From: Bacillus cereus group sp. RP43
GTDB taxonomy: Bacteria > Bacillota > Bacilli > Bacillales > Bacillaceae_G
Direction of reading: 5' to 3'
Assembly: GCF_040459645.1 (NCBI RefSeq)
Contig: NZ_JARVHQ010000001.1
Coordinates: forward strand, 3,906,001 to 3,970,000
DNA length: 64,000 nucleotides
Positions 35,990 through 46,560 of this stretch are shown piece after piece. The notes under the pieces are model-generated. The model had not been told where the DNA came from. It was given only the letters and a program-made list of their open reading frames with translations, and ran no database searches. Both the position numbers and the translations under genes were made by a program. Position 1 is the first letter of the stretch. The number at the start of each line of letters is the position of its first letter.

Positions 35990-37909
35990 ATGAATAACCT
36001 TCCAGTTCATGCAAAACTTAAAGCAAATAAGGATACTTTCTTCCTCCCCGATTCAAACGGGGGTGTTTACTTTCGAAATAACTCCAGTTCATTCCGTATG
36101 GATGGTGATGGAATTTATGACTGGATTGAGAAATTAATGCCTATGTTTAACGGTAATCATTCTTTGACAGAAATAACCGATGGTCTCCCTCTCCCCTATC
36201 AAAATCGTGTGTTTGAAATTGGAGAGATTTTATATGAAAATGGTTTCGTTCGTGATGTAAGCCAAGATGCTCCCCACGAATTAAACAGTGCATTACTCGA
36301 CAGATATGCTTCGCAAATTGAATTTTTAGAAGCTGATTCCCATTCAGGCGCTTTAAAATTCGAAACGTACCGCGCAGCAAATGTGCTTATAATTGGTTCT
36401 GGCGATATGCTTACTTCCCTAGTTTCTTCTTTATTAGAATCTGGTTTACCTACATTTCATTATCTTGTTACAGATCGTGCTGAAACAAACTACGATCGAA
36501 TTCATGAATTAAGCGAACGTGCATATGCAAATGATGACAATGTACTTATTCAAGAAATAGATAGTACAATTGATCGCCCTTTGCATGAAGTATTCGAGCC
36601 TTTCGACTGGATTTTATACGTTTCCCAAAATGGAGATATTGAAAGTTTAAGAGCAATCCATACTATTTGTAGAGAGTTTAGGAAAAATTTCATACCAGCT
36701 ATTTGCTTATCAAGAATTGGTTTAGCTGGACCCGTCGTAACCGCAGACCGTGAAGAATGTTGGGAATCAGCTTGGCATCGTCTACACGAAACTACTTTAC
36801 AAAGTGAAAATCCACCTGAACCTTTCTCACCAATTGCATCTGCAATGTTAGCAAATGTTATCGTTTTTGAGTTATTTAAACATGTCGCTGAAGGTTCACA
36901 CAGGCAGCATAATCCTCAATTCTTTTTATTAAACTTGGAAACACTTGAAGGAAAGTGGCACCCTTTCATGAAACATCTTCTCGCAACCGATGAAATCTTT
37001 ACAATTGACACAGTGCAAAATCTTCAAGAAAACCTTACCCATCGTTCCGGACAATATACTTCAACTGAACTTTTTCGTTTTTTTGATACGTTAACTTCTA
37101 AAGAAGCTGGCATATTCCACATGTGGGATGAACAAAATTTACACCAGTTGCCGTTATCACAGTGCTATATTCAAGTTGCAAATCCATTATCAGATGGACC
37201 TACCTCTCCCCTTCCTACTATAACTTGCGGTGGATTAACTCATAATGAAGCACGCCGCGAAGCTGGTTTAACAGGAGTTGAAACATATGTAGCTGAAATG
37301 ATTCATCGTCTTATCCCCGAACATACTGATATCGGTATTGGTGCTGGGGAAACGATGACAGAAGGTGTATACCGAGCACTACAAAAACATTTAAATAATA
37401 AGTTATGTGAACGCCAATCACATATGCTAGAAGAGATTACAGAGCTTGATTTAACCGAAATTCATGATAAACATTGTAGGTTTTATTACGATGCTCTCTC
37501 TACAATTCATGAAATACCTAAAGTAGGAATGAGTGAGGAGTTACTTGGTTTTCCTGTCGTTTGGATCGGTATAAATGATAGATGGTATGGTGCGGCAAAT
37601 ATTAATATAACACTCGCGTTAAGAAATGCCCTGCAACAAGCACTCCTTCATATTCAAAATGAAGAGGTTCCTTATAAAGCTAATATGTTACCGGAATCAT
37701 CCATTGTTTTATATAGTACGGATTCTGTTAGAGTAGCAATACAAGAAGAGGAAGAAATTCCAGGCGTACAGTCTTTACAAGTTGCTTTGCAAAATTTAAC
37801 GGAAAACAACTTGTATCCATTTGTTTTTGATTTAGCTATTGAGTCATTTTTAAGAGACAACTTAGACGGTGTATATGGGGTATTAATTGCAAAGGAGGAT
37901 GACCAATGA
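35990..37909 (+). CDS. TOMM maturation protein with ThiF/E1-like fold (TIGR03693 type)
   Basis: Protein of 639 residues, first gene of a thiazole/oxazole-modification operon. The N-terminal 90 residues (HAKLKANKDTFFLPDSNGG... SLTEITDGLP) look like the winged-helix leader-recognition fold of RiPP systems. A Rossmann-like segment follows (NVLIIGSGDMLTSLVSSLLE), as in ThiF/E1-like proteins but lacking the usual CxxC zinc pairs. The rest is family-specific. It matches the putative thiazole-containing bacteriocin maturation proteins described with heterocycloanthracin in the B. cereus group. It probably binds the precursor leader (inference). The stop overlaps the next start by four bases. Confidence 0.85.
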   Translation: MNNLPVHAKLKANKDTFFLPDSNGGVYFRNNSSSFRMDGDGIYDWIEKLMPMFNGNHSLTEITDGLPLPYQNRVFEIGEILYENGFVRDVSQDAPHELNSALLDRYASQIEFLEADSHSGALKFETYRAANVLIIGSGDMLTSLVSSLLESGLPTFHYLVTDRAETNYDRIHELSERAYANDDNVLIQEIDSTIDRPLHEVFEPFDWILYVSQNGDIESLRAIHTICREFRKNFIPAICLSRIGLAGPVVTADREECWESAWHRLHETTLQSENPPEPFSPIASAMLANVIVFELFKHVAEGSHRQHNPQFFLLNLETLEGKWHPFMKHLLATDEIFTIDTVQNLQENLTHRSGQYTSTELFRFFDTLTSKEAGIFHMWDEQNLHQLPLSQCYIQVANPLSDGPTSPLPTITCGGLTHNEARREAGLTGVETYVAEMIHRLIPEHTDIGIGAGETMTEGVYRALQKHLNNKLCERQSHMLEEITELDLTEIHDKHCRFYYDALSTIHEIPKVGMSEELLGFPVVWIGINDRWYGAANINITLALRNALQQALLHIQNEEVPYKANMLPESSIVLYSTDSVRVAIQEEEEIPGVQSLQVALQNLTENNLYPFVFDLAIESFLRDNLDGVYGVLIAKEDDQ

Positions 37910-39855
37910 CTCAAAACATACTACTTATAGGAGATGGCCTACTCACAGACTATGTACATGAGCAATTGGGTAAGCAATATTCACTCATCCGCCAGCATAC
38001 AATTACAGAAATTCTCCCTGAAAACATTCATCTTGCTCTCGTCTTACATGACGGATCTCCTTCTTCCGTACATCATGATGCTGAGCTTATCTTTCGCTCA
38101 AATCATATCCCGTGGCTTCGTGCGTTTACTTCGTTTGGTGAAGGTATTATCGGTCCTTACGTGAAGCCTCTTACAGCTGGATGTTCCCACTGCGCTGATG
38201 GACGCCGGTTTATAGCTGGCTTTGATCAAAAAGAAATGTGGGAACTACAACGGAAATATGCATTAAAAGCAGAGAACGTGACGAGGCGTGATGTACGCGC
38301 CACCCAAAATGGAATGTTACAAATGTGCCAGCTCATTCATGCTGAAACAGAGAAGATATTAGCTAACAAACATTCTTCTATAGACAATGAACTCATTTTA
38401 CTGGACTTACAAACGTTACAATGTACCCGGCATTCGTTTCTTCCAGACCCTCTCTGTCCGGTATGCAGCAATTTGTCTGACGATACAGCAGATGCAGCGC
38501 AAATTTCTTTACAACCAAGTTTGAAAACGAGTACTGAAACGTATCGCTGTCGTTCCATTCATCAGCTAAACACATTTTTAACGAGAGACTATTTAGATTA
38601 CCGGACTGGTATTTTAAACGGCAAAATGCAACATTCTTTATTACCGTTTTCTGATGTTATTATAAACATGCCATTAATGTTCGGAAATGAAGGTGTCGCG
38701 GGCCGAACTCATTCATTCGCACTTAGTGAAGCAACCGCTATTTTAGAAGGATTAGAACGATATTGCGGTATGTCGCCTCGTGGGAAAAAGTCAAATGTGC
38801 ATGGTAGTTTTCATGAACTAGAGCATATTGCACTGAATCCCCTCACACTCGGCGTACATACAACTGAACACTACAATCGTGATACTTTTCCATTTAAGCC
38901 GTTTGATCCTGATTATGAGCAAAACTGGGTATGGGGATACTCTTTATCACAAAGCCAGCCACTTTTAGTTCCAGAATCAATTGCTTATTATAGCCTTGGT
39001 CAACGAGATGCATTCGTGTATGAAACATCAAATGGATGTGCAATTGGTGGTAGTTTAGAAGAAGCAATTTTTCACGGCATTTTAGAAATTGTAGAGCGTG
39101 ACGCCTTTTTGATCACTTGGTATGCCGAATTACCTCTTCCCCGCCTTGATCTTAGTTCAGCAAATGATACGGAATTACAACTAATGATCCAGCGGTTACA
39201 CACGATTACCGGATATGAATTACATGCTTTTAACGCGACGATGGAACACGGCATCCCGAGCCTATGGGTCATTGCAAAAAATACGCGTGAAAATGGAATG
39301 AACGTTGTTTGTGCAGGAGGCTCTCATTTAGACCCAATCCGAGCTCTAAAGAGTGCAATTCACGAAATAGCGGGCATGTTACTTATAACAGACGAAGAGC
39401 TCGATCAAAAAAGAGAGTATTACGAAAACTGCTTACACGACCCTTACCTCGTTAATAAAATGGAAGATCATAGTATGTTGTACGGATTGAAAGAAGCGGA
39501 AGAACGTCTTCACTTCCTTTTACGTGAAGATGCTCCGGTGCAAACATTCCAAGAAATGAAGGTATTACAATCATTTGATATGGATTTAACATCTGATCTT
39601 CACCAGCTTTTAAACAGGTTACATCAATCTGGACTTGAAGTAATTGTTGTAGATCAAACAGTCCCCCTTATAGAAAAGAACAGCTTACATTGTGTAAAAG
39701 TAATAATTCCAGGCATGTTACCGATGACGTTCGGTCACCATCTCACTCGGGTTACAGGACTAGATAGAGTGTATACCGTACCGATGACACTTGGATATAG
39801 GGCTGAGCCTTTAACGAATGAAAGTTTAAATCCACATCCGCATCCGTTTCCATAA
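37906..39855 (+). CDS. TOMM cyclodehydratase, C-type domain fused to YcaO (SagD-like)
   Basis: Enzyme of 649 residues that uses ATP to cyclise Cys, Ser or Thr of a precursor peptide into azolines. The N-terminal 220 residues are an E1-like C domain (NILLIGDGLLTDYVHEQLG, GPYVKPLTAGCSHCADG), with CSHC and CPVC as a likely zinc tetrathiolate. From about 225 the YcaO domain runs to the end, with the ATP-binding motif regions SFALSEATAILEGLERYCG and EEAIFHGILEIVERDAF. The C-terminus NPHPHPFP carries the PxPxP tail needed by azoline YcaO enzymes. Ribosome site AAGGAGG. Confidence 0.93.
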   Translation: MTQNILLIGDGLLTDYVHEQLGKQYSLIRQHTITEILPENIHLALVLHDGSPSSVHHDAELIFRSNHIPWLRAFTSFGEGIIGPYVKPLTAGCSHCADGRRFIAGFDQKEMWELQRKYALKAENVTRRDVRATQNGMLQMCQLIHAETEKILANKHSSIDNELILLDLQTLQCTRHSFLPDPLCPVCSNLSDDTADAAQISLQPSLKTSTETYRCRSIHQLNTFLTRDYLDYRTGILNGKMQHSLLPFSDVIINMPLMFGNEGVAGRTHSFALSEATAILEGLERYCGMSPRGKKSNVHGSFHELEHIALNPLTLGVHTTEHYNRDTFPFKPFDPDYEQNWVWGYSLSQSQPLLVPESIAYYSLGQRDAFVYETSNGCAIGGSLEEAIFHGILEIVERDAFLITWYAELPLPRLDLSSANDTELQLMIQRLHTITGYELHAFNATMEHGIPSLWVIAKNTRENGMNVVCAGGSHLDPIRALKSAIHEIAGMLLITDEELDQKREYYENCLHDPYLVNKMEDHSMLYGLKEAEERLHFLLREDAPVQTFQEMKVLQSFDMDLTSDLHQLLNRLHQSGLEVIVVDQTVPLIEKNSLHCVKVIIPGMLPMTFGHHLTRVTGLDRVYTVPMTLGYRAEPLTNESLNPHPHPFP

Positions 39856-39877
39856 TTCATAGCGAGGGGGAAATTTG

Positions 39878-41440
39878 ATGCAACTAGATACTTTTTTACA
39901 TCATCTCCATTTTTCTATTAGTGAAATTATGTCGTCCGATAAAGAGATTGATTGGGAAGACGCACCACTTCCTTATAAATTATATCGAAATTTGCCATTC
40001 ATCCCTCTCTCTTTAGAAATACCATTAACTTTGCGGAATCCTTCTACTAAACCTAACTTAGAGGAAATCGGTCATTATCTTTGGTACTCATTTGGTTTAA
40101 CACAATTCTGTCAGCCTACTACTAACCTAGAAAATAATAAAACAACAACTCTATTTCGAAGATTCATCCCATCTGGGGGTGCTTTATATCCAAATGAATT
40201 ATATATGTATTTAAAAATTGATCATTATCCAGACGGCATTTACCATTACGACGCCGCGCACCAACGTCTTATCTTACTTCGTGAAGGAAATTTTGATTCT
40301 TATCTTACAGAAGCACTCGGCAATCGTTGCAACATACATTCTTGTTTTGGCGCTGCATTCGTATCCACTATGTTTTGGAAAAACTTCTTTAAATACAATA
40401 ACTTTTCGTATCGTCTGCAAGGGTTAGATAGTGGTGTTCTAATCGGTCAATTGCTTGAATGCGCAAAACAATTCGGTTATACAAATGGTGTATATTTTCA
40501 GTTTCTAGACCGGGCAATGAATCATTTACTTGGACTGTCAGAAGGTGAAGAAAGTGTGTATGCTGTTATTCCTTTAAGTACAGAACCAAGTGCAGATTGG
40601 TTTCACGACGATCATCGTGAAAATAAAACAGTTACTTCTCATAACTTACTGCAGCAACTCCCACCATTAGCACATGAGCATTTCATTCGTTCAACACATG
40701 TAGATGAATATCCGATGATAAAAAAAATAAACGCGGCATCTATGATCGAATCCACCGAATACTTTCAAACGTTAACACAAGAAGACCGACAACAATACAG
40801 TCCACACGCTGTACAGCTACCTAAAGTAGAACGTTTATCATATGATTTCTTACATCTTTGTAAAAAACGATATTCACCTGATGCTGACTTTACTTTAACA
40901 AAATTGGATACTCTTTCACTTGCTACTTTACTACAAGAAGCGAGCCTCGCATTCCCTTATTACAACGATCTTGATGGCAAGTATGTAAATGAAAACGTAC
41001 GAGTCTCACTATATGGATGTTTTTATAACGTAAAAGACATAGAAAACGGAGCTTACGCTTATAACAGTAGGACACATTCCATACAGCCACTTCGGCACGG
41101 AGACCTTCGTTATTCTCTGCAGTCCAGTATGACGATGGATAACGTAAACCTTTTTCAAGTACCACTTTGTCTACATGTAATCGGAAATAAAGATTACTAT
41201 AAAAATAAATTAGGCTATAGAGGATACCGCATTCACCAAATGGAAACTGGTATACTCGTTCATAAACTTGTTTTAGCTGCGACCGCTATGGGAATGGGGG
41301 GGCATCCTTTACTTAGTTTTGATACAAATTCATGCGATCAATTGTACGGGATTGATGCCGGAAATGAAACTTCACTCATTCAAATTCCGGTTGGGGCGTA
41401 TCGAGCGCGGAATTGGCTAAAAGGGTCCTTGCATAATTAG
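39878..41440 (+). CDS. SagB-type FMN dehydrogenase, double domain
   Basis: Protein of 520 residues starting at ATG 39878 behind GAGGGGG. It oxidises azolines to aromatic azoles in TOMM peptides. The first nitroreductase-like half has RRFIPSGGALYPNELYMYL, the SagB FMN signature, and QGLDSGVLIGQLLECAKQFG. The second half, about 300-520, repeats a weaker nitroreductase fold ending AATAMGMGGHPLLSFD and QIPVGAYR. A tandem SagB is longer than the usual single domain of 200-300 residues. It ends at a strong terminator, closing the operon. Confidence 0.9.
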   Translation: MQLDTFLHHLHFSISEIMSSDKEIDWEDAPLPYKLYRNLPFIPLSLEIPLTLRNPSTKPNLEEIGHYLWYSFGLTQFCQPTTNLENNKTTTLFRRFIPSGGALYPNELYMYLKIDHYPDGIYHYDAAHQRLILLREGNFDSYLTEALGNRCNIHSCFGAAFVSTMFWKNFFKYNNFSYRLQGLDSGVLIGQLLECAKQFGYTNGVYFQFLDRAMNHLLGLSEGEESVYAVIPLSTEPSADWFHDDHRENKTVTSHNLLQQLPPLAHEHFIRSTHVDEYPMIKKINAASMIESTEYFQTLTQEDRQQYSPHAVQLPKVERLSYDFLHLCKKRYSPDADFTLTKLDTLSLATLLQEASLAFPYYNDLDGKYVNENVRVSLYGCFYNVKDIENGAYAYNSRTHSIQPLRHGDLRYSLQSSMTMDNVNLFQVPLCLHVIGNKDYYKNKLGYRGYRIHQMETGILVHKLVLAATAMGMGGHPLLSFDTNSCDQLYGIDAGNETSLIQIPVGAYRARNWLKGSLHN

Positions 41441-41441
41441 A

Positions 41442-41470
41442 AGCACGCCGGTAGACGGCGTGCTTTTTTT
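41442..41470 (+). terminator. Terminator of the TOMM operon
   Basis: AGCACGCCG-GTAGA-CGGCGTGCT (41442-41464) followed by a T run. It lies before the methyltransferase gene. Confidence 0.93.
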
Positions 41471-41532
41471 AGAGGTGTTAAATTATAAAAAGCGAAATGA
41501 GTATATATTCTTACATAAAAGGAGCGTTTAAA

Positions 41533-42123
41533 TTGGGCATTTTACAACGTTTAATCAAACAAGCGAAAAATCCTCGCGGGACAATTGGTTCCTCTATGCT
41601 TTGCATTATGAATGCTGCGCATACGAAGCTAACAAATTGGGGATTACAAAAAATACATATACGTGAAGATGCAGTTATTTTAGATATCGGTTGCGGAGGT
41701 GGGAAAACAATACATAGCCTTTCAAGACTAACTCCCCATGGAAAAATATACGGCATTGACTATTCAGAACAGGCTGTTGAAAACTCAAAGAAAGCAAATA
41801 TGAAGGATGTCAAAGCAGCGAAAGTAATTATTCATCAAGCAAGCGTCTCCTCTATTCCATATCATCCGGACTTCTTTGATCTCATTACCGCTTTTCAAAC
41901 CCACTACTTTTGGCCTGATGTTGGGAATGATATGAAAGAAGTATTTCGCGTCTTAAAACCGAATGGATCCTTTTTATTAGTGGCTGAAACTTTCAAAATT
42001 CAATATCATATGGATAAATTTAAGACGACCGAAGAATTAGTAAACCTCTTTTATAAGACGGGATTTACAAGCGTGAAATGGTACGAAGAAAGAGGGTGCC
42101 TTTGCGTAATAGGAAATAAGTAA
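41533..42123 (+). CDS. Class I SAM-dependent methyltransferase
   Basis: Methyltransferase of 196 residues. I choose TTG 41533, with AAAGGAG 8 bases upstream; the in-frame ATG 41497 has no ribosome site. Motif I is ILDIGCGGGKTIHSLS, followed by KIYGIDYSEQAVENSKK, the acidic adenine-ribose binder, and post-motif DLITAFQTHYFWPD, as in UbiE/Methyltransf_11 proteins. The strong terminator before it argues against being a core part of the TOMM operon, although some TOMM peptides are methylated, so a role cannot be excluded. Confidence 0.85.
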   Translation: MGILQRLIKQAKNPRGTIGSSMLCIMNAAHTKLTNWGLQKIHIREDAVILDIGCGGGKTIHSLSRLTPHGKIYGIDYSEQAVENSKKANMKDVKAAKVIIHQASVSSIPYHPDFFDLITAFQTHYFWPDVGNDMKEVFRVLKPNGSFLLVAETFKIQYHMDKFKTTEELVNLFYKTGFTSVKWYEERGCLCVIGNK

Positions 42124-42154
42124 AAAAGCAGACCCTTCAGGGTCTGCTTTTTTA
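42124..42154. terminator. Bidirectional terminator
   Basis: AGCAGACCC-TTCA-GGGTCTGCT (42127-42148) flanked by A and T runs, between convergent genes. Confidence 0.93.
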
Positions 42155-42565
42155 CTAGATTAATTTAAAAATACTCTTAATTTGTCTTGCAAATAACCAA
42201 TTTTTCGTACCGTAGTTATCATTCAGACTATCTAAACTGATAGATTGTCCGTTAGCAAACTTTAATTCTAACGTTGTATTTTTGTCATTTGTTTTTAAGT
42301 TACTATTTGTAATATCATCATACTTTAATTTCTCAATCTCAATATACTCTTCCTTCTCTTCTCCGATAACGACGTGATCTTGGAAGAAGAAGAATACTTC
42401 TACTTTCTTACCGAAACAAAATACGTTTTTCGTATAAATTAATGTCGCGTTATCAAGTCCGACACATACTTCTTTCATCTCTTCAACAACGTTTCCTAAG
42501 TCTTCTTCGTTTCTTGCATTTGATTCAGCAATCCATTCTTCGATTGTATTCATGTTAATTGCCAT
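42155..42565 (-). CDS. Hypothetical protein, DUF3908-like
   Basis: Soluble acidic protein of 136 residues. The N-terminal helix (IEEWIAESNARNEEDLGNVVEEM) is followed by a beta-rich body (ATLIYTKNVFCFGKKVEVFFFF, TTLELKFANGQSISLDSL) and a final helix (WLFARQIKSIFKLI), like a small PH-type fold. I believe it fits the Bacillus DUF3908 family, but cannot confirm this. Monocistronic. Confidence 0.65.
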   Translation of the reverse strand: MAINMNTIEEWIAESNARNEEDLGNVVEEMKEVCVGLDNATLIYTKNVFCFGKKVEVFFFFQDHVVIGEEKEEYIEIEKLKYDDITNSNLKTNDKNTTLELKFANGQSISLDSLNDNYGTKNWLFARQIKSIFKLI

Positions 42566-42711
42566 ACTGTGCCCCCTGGTTCGTTCATTGCTTTATTAAA
42601 AAATAAATACTATATGACAATATAAGCGATACGTACTATGTTTTCAAGAGCGAACGGCATATTCAAAATAAAGTTAAATTTCAAAGTAATATATCAGGGG
42701 CACCTATTTCA

Positions 42712-43200
42712 TTATATTTTAAACGTCTGAACGAGGCATTCTTCACCATCAATTAGCTGTTTTCGTTCATCAAATTCAATGTTTAGCTCTATATATACTT
42801 TCTTCCAAAAGGAAACAGCTGGTACATTTTTTATAAGTTCAATAACGAAATATTTGCCCCGTTTCTCTTTTAGTAAGTTTTCAATAACTTGTTTACCGAT
42901 TCCTTTTCCCTTGTATTGATTTAATATGAAAATATCATTAATGCCAAAGTCGTTTTCTTTCTTCAAAAATGGACGTTCCAATAGTAATAAAAATCCTACA
43001 ATACTATTATCAACTTTTATAAAATACGGAGTGATTCCATCATTTTCCCAAAACATATGCAAATCTTCGTATTCAAAAAAACCATCCGCTCCAATAGTTA
43101 TAGTAGTAGTGAACTTAGAGAGGTCATGAAGATATAGTGAATATAAATTACGTAAAATCATTTTTTCTGATTCTTGAACTTTTTGAAGTGCCACAACCAT
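42712..43200 (-). CDS. GNAT-family N-acetyltransferase
   Basis: Acetyltransferase of 162 residues. The acetyl-CoA loop is QYKGKGIGKQVIENLLKE (Q/RxxGxG/A), preceded by the beta-strand NDFGINDIFIL. The N-terminus, MILRNLYSLYLHDLSKF, is typical of a subset of Firmicutes GNATs. The substrate is not predictable. Confidence 0.85.
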   Translation of the reverse strand: MVVALQKVQESEKMILRNLYSLYLHDLSKFTTTITIGADGFFEYEDLHMFWENDGITPYFIKVDNSIVGFLLLLERPFLKKENDFGINDIFILNQYKGKGIGKQVIENLLKEKRGKYFVIELIKNVPAVSFWKKVYIELNIEFDERKQLIDGEECLVQTFKI

Positions 43201-43280
43201 TTTTTAAGATCCCCTTCCTTATATGTAACCCTTTCCCCCATCTTTATTATTCGATTAAAAAGATTACTCCCCTTTAACGA

Positions 43281-44655
<1,375 letters not shown>

Positions 44656-44836
44656 TTACATACTCTTTACGATTTCCATATTTTATAGAAATAACACCTA
44701 CTTCCATTGTAAAGAAAGAATATTTCATCTACAAATTTGGCGCACAAAACTATGCGTGAATAGGTAACCGTCGTGCCTTATAGCCAACATGTTTAATATG
44801 CTATAACAGTTATAATTGAAAGTAGGTGAAATACAC

Positions 44837-45265
44837 ATGTGCGCAGGCCTTCTCGCCCAGCTTCCAGAGGAACCGCAAGAACCGAAAGCCGCCATGTCGC
44901 TTGACCAAGAATTTTCCATTAACGCAACACTTTATAGTGCTCGCGCTTGGCTATCTAATGATGAGACTTTCGCACAAACTATTTGGAAAGGCTCTCGCTT
45001 CGCTTCAGCATCACACGCTGGCAAGTCCATCTTACCAATCGGTACTGTTAAAATTTTGAACTTATCTGATGATACAATAACAGTTACTGCATCATCAGAA
45101 TCAGATGATGCCCTCAAAATAGTCGTACCGCCTCGTTCTGAAGGTGTTTTAACATCTAGTGCATTATCTGATGTGCAAGCAAGTACCTCAGGAGGAGCAA
45201 GTAAAGTCACATTCCTCTTTCACATCTTTTTCTCAAGGGATCCTGGTCCAGCTAAAAAACCATAG
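44837..45265 (+). CDS. Hypothetical beta-rich protein
   Basis: Protein of 142 residues from ATG 44837, 7 bases after AGGTGA. There is no signal peptide. Sequence: MCAGLLAQLPEEPQEPK, then beta-rich segments (TVKILNLSDDTITVTASSES, LKIVVPPRSEGVLTSSALSD) and a hydrophobic end (KVTFLFHIFFSRDPGP). The layout, with Cys near the N-terminus, a beta sandwich with a VPP turn and a final strand, is faintly like DUF3992 endospore-appendage (Ena) subunits, but the double-Cys N-terminal connector is missing. I treat the function as unknown. Confidence 0.7.
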   Translation: MCAGLLAQLPEEPQEPKAAMSLDQEFSINATLYSARAWLSNDETFAQTIWKGSRFASASHAGKSILPIGTVKILNLSDDTITVTASSESDDALKIVVPPRSEGVLTSSALSDVQASTSGGASKVTFLFHIFFSRDPGPAKKP

Positions 45266-45297
45266 AAAAGGTACAGTAATATACACTGTACCTTTTT
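45266..45297. terminator. Bidirectional terminator
   Basis: AAAAGGTACAGT / ACTGTACCTTTT (about 45266-45277, 45284-45295) with A and T runs, between convergent genes. Confidence 0.9.
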
Positions 45298-45305
45298 CAT
45301 GCACT

Positions 45306-46541
45306 CTATTCTCTTGATTTGATCAGTTCAACATTATAAGATTCAATATTAGTTAACACTCCTGTAAAATACGGATTTTCTCTGTACCAAGACTGTTTTG
45401 AAAAATACGCTTGCATATCTTTTGTTTGAAACATATGTCCATGCCTTGCGTATATTTCATTTCTAGCAATTTTCAACTGTTCTTTCGATAAATATGTTAA
45501 GTCCGCACTCGTTAATTTTCGAATATCACTATCAGGGAAGATGAAACCATTATATACATAATAAGTCATAGGCGGCGGAGTAACATTGTAAACAACTGTT
45601 TTTTCTACACTTTTCTTTTGAAATGGAAGATTATAAGCCGAAAGTGCCGTTACCGTTTCTACCTTTGTCGTTTCCCTTCCGTTTTCTCCATTTCGTTCTA
45701 AATAAATCGCCACACTTCCATCAGTCGCTATCGGTCCCCACGTAATTTCTTCTCCGGTCAATGCTGTAACTGGCTTTTGATTCACATATAATGTTGCACC
45801 AGGCGCATTCGTTTGAACTGTAATATATTGCCCTTGCAGTGTTAAATCTATCGTTACATTATTTTGACTTTGTTTCATAAGTACAACCTTTTCCTCACGT
45901 GATAGTTTTACATAGTCATTTTTATATTCCGCTTGAAATACTTGAGTTCCTGGAAGAAACGGTCCATATTGCTTCTCAAACTTTTTATCATTTGTCTTAT
46001 CAATTTCTTTCCCGTTCATTTTTAAAAATGTGCCTTTTTCATTTGAAAGCAAAGTCGTATAATACGTCTTCGCTTTCAATATATACCGATCAAATATAAA
46101 GAAATACTTCCCGTCTTTCGTTAAAGAAAAATCTGCTCTTTCAATTCCGTCCCCTTGTTTTTCACCTTGCCTCAAATATTCTTTCAATTCATTCACGTAA
46201 GATGGATTTTCTTTTATATATGAAAATAGAGGCGTTAAACTCTCTCTCGTTACAATAACGGCTGGATCATCTGCCGTGATGATCTCGGCTAATTTCTCCC
46301 CGTCCCTCTCTTGTAAAACAGTAATCATCCGGTCTACTTGTGCCGCCTGCTTATAATACGACGATCCATACAAATACAATCCAACAATCGCTATAACAAG
46401 TAGTGCTAAAAGTGTAATGCCGACTTTTGTACCGCCACTCATTTTCTTCTTTACTACAGGGTTCCCCCTCTTCGTCCCGCAATTTTGACAAAATTGCACA
46501 CCGTCTTCAAAATGAATCCCACACTTTGTGCATACATTCAT
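45306..46541 (-). CDS. Zinc-ribbon, membrane-anchored YARHG-domain protein (TcaA-like)
   Basis: Protein of 411 residues. The start is ATG 46541, 8 bases after AGGTGG. Two CxxC pairs at the N-terminus (CTKCG, CQNCG) form a cytoplasmic zinc ribbon, then one membrane helix (VGITLLALLVIAIVGLYLYG), then an extracytoplasmic region resembling TcaA. The C-terminal 50 residues are a YARHG domain (LKIARNEIYARHGHMFQTKD). TcaA-like proteins are linked to cell-wall antibiotic response in staphylococci (known for TcaA, inferred here). It lies 20 bases after the gene at 46561-47346. Confidence 0.85.
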   Translation of the reverse strand: MNVCTKCGIHFEDGVQFCQNCGTKRGNPVVKKKMSGGTKVGITLLALLVIAIVGLYLYGSSYYKQAAQVDRMITVLQERDGEKLAEIITADDPAVIVTRESLTPLFSYIKENPSYVNELKEYLRQGEKQGDGIERADFSLTKDGKYFFIFDRYILKAKTYYTTLLSNEKGTFLKMNGKEIDKTNDKKFEKQYGPFLPGTQVFQAEYKNDYVKLSREEKVVLMKQSQNNVTIDLTLQGQYITVQTNAPGATLYVNQKPVTALTGEEITWGPIATDGSVAIYLERNGENGRETTKVETVTALSAYNLPFQKKSVEKTVVYNVTPPPMTYYVYNGFIFPDSDIRKLTSADLTYLSKEQLKIARNEIYARHGHMFQTKDMQAYFSKQSWYRENPYFTGVLTNIESYNVELIKSRE

Positions 46542-46560
46542 CCGTTCAACCACCTTTTCG

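Noticed and set aside
41533..42123. Methyltransferase as fourth gene of the TOMM operon
   Set aside because: A strong terminator at 41442-41470 separates it and it has its own ribosome site. Kept as an independent gene with a possible but unproven link.
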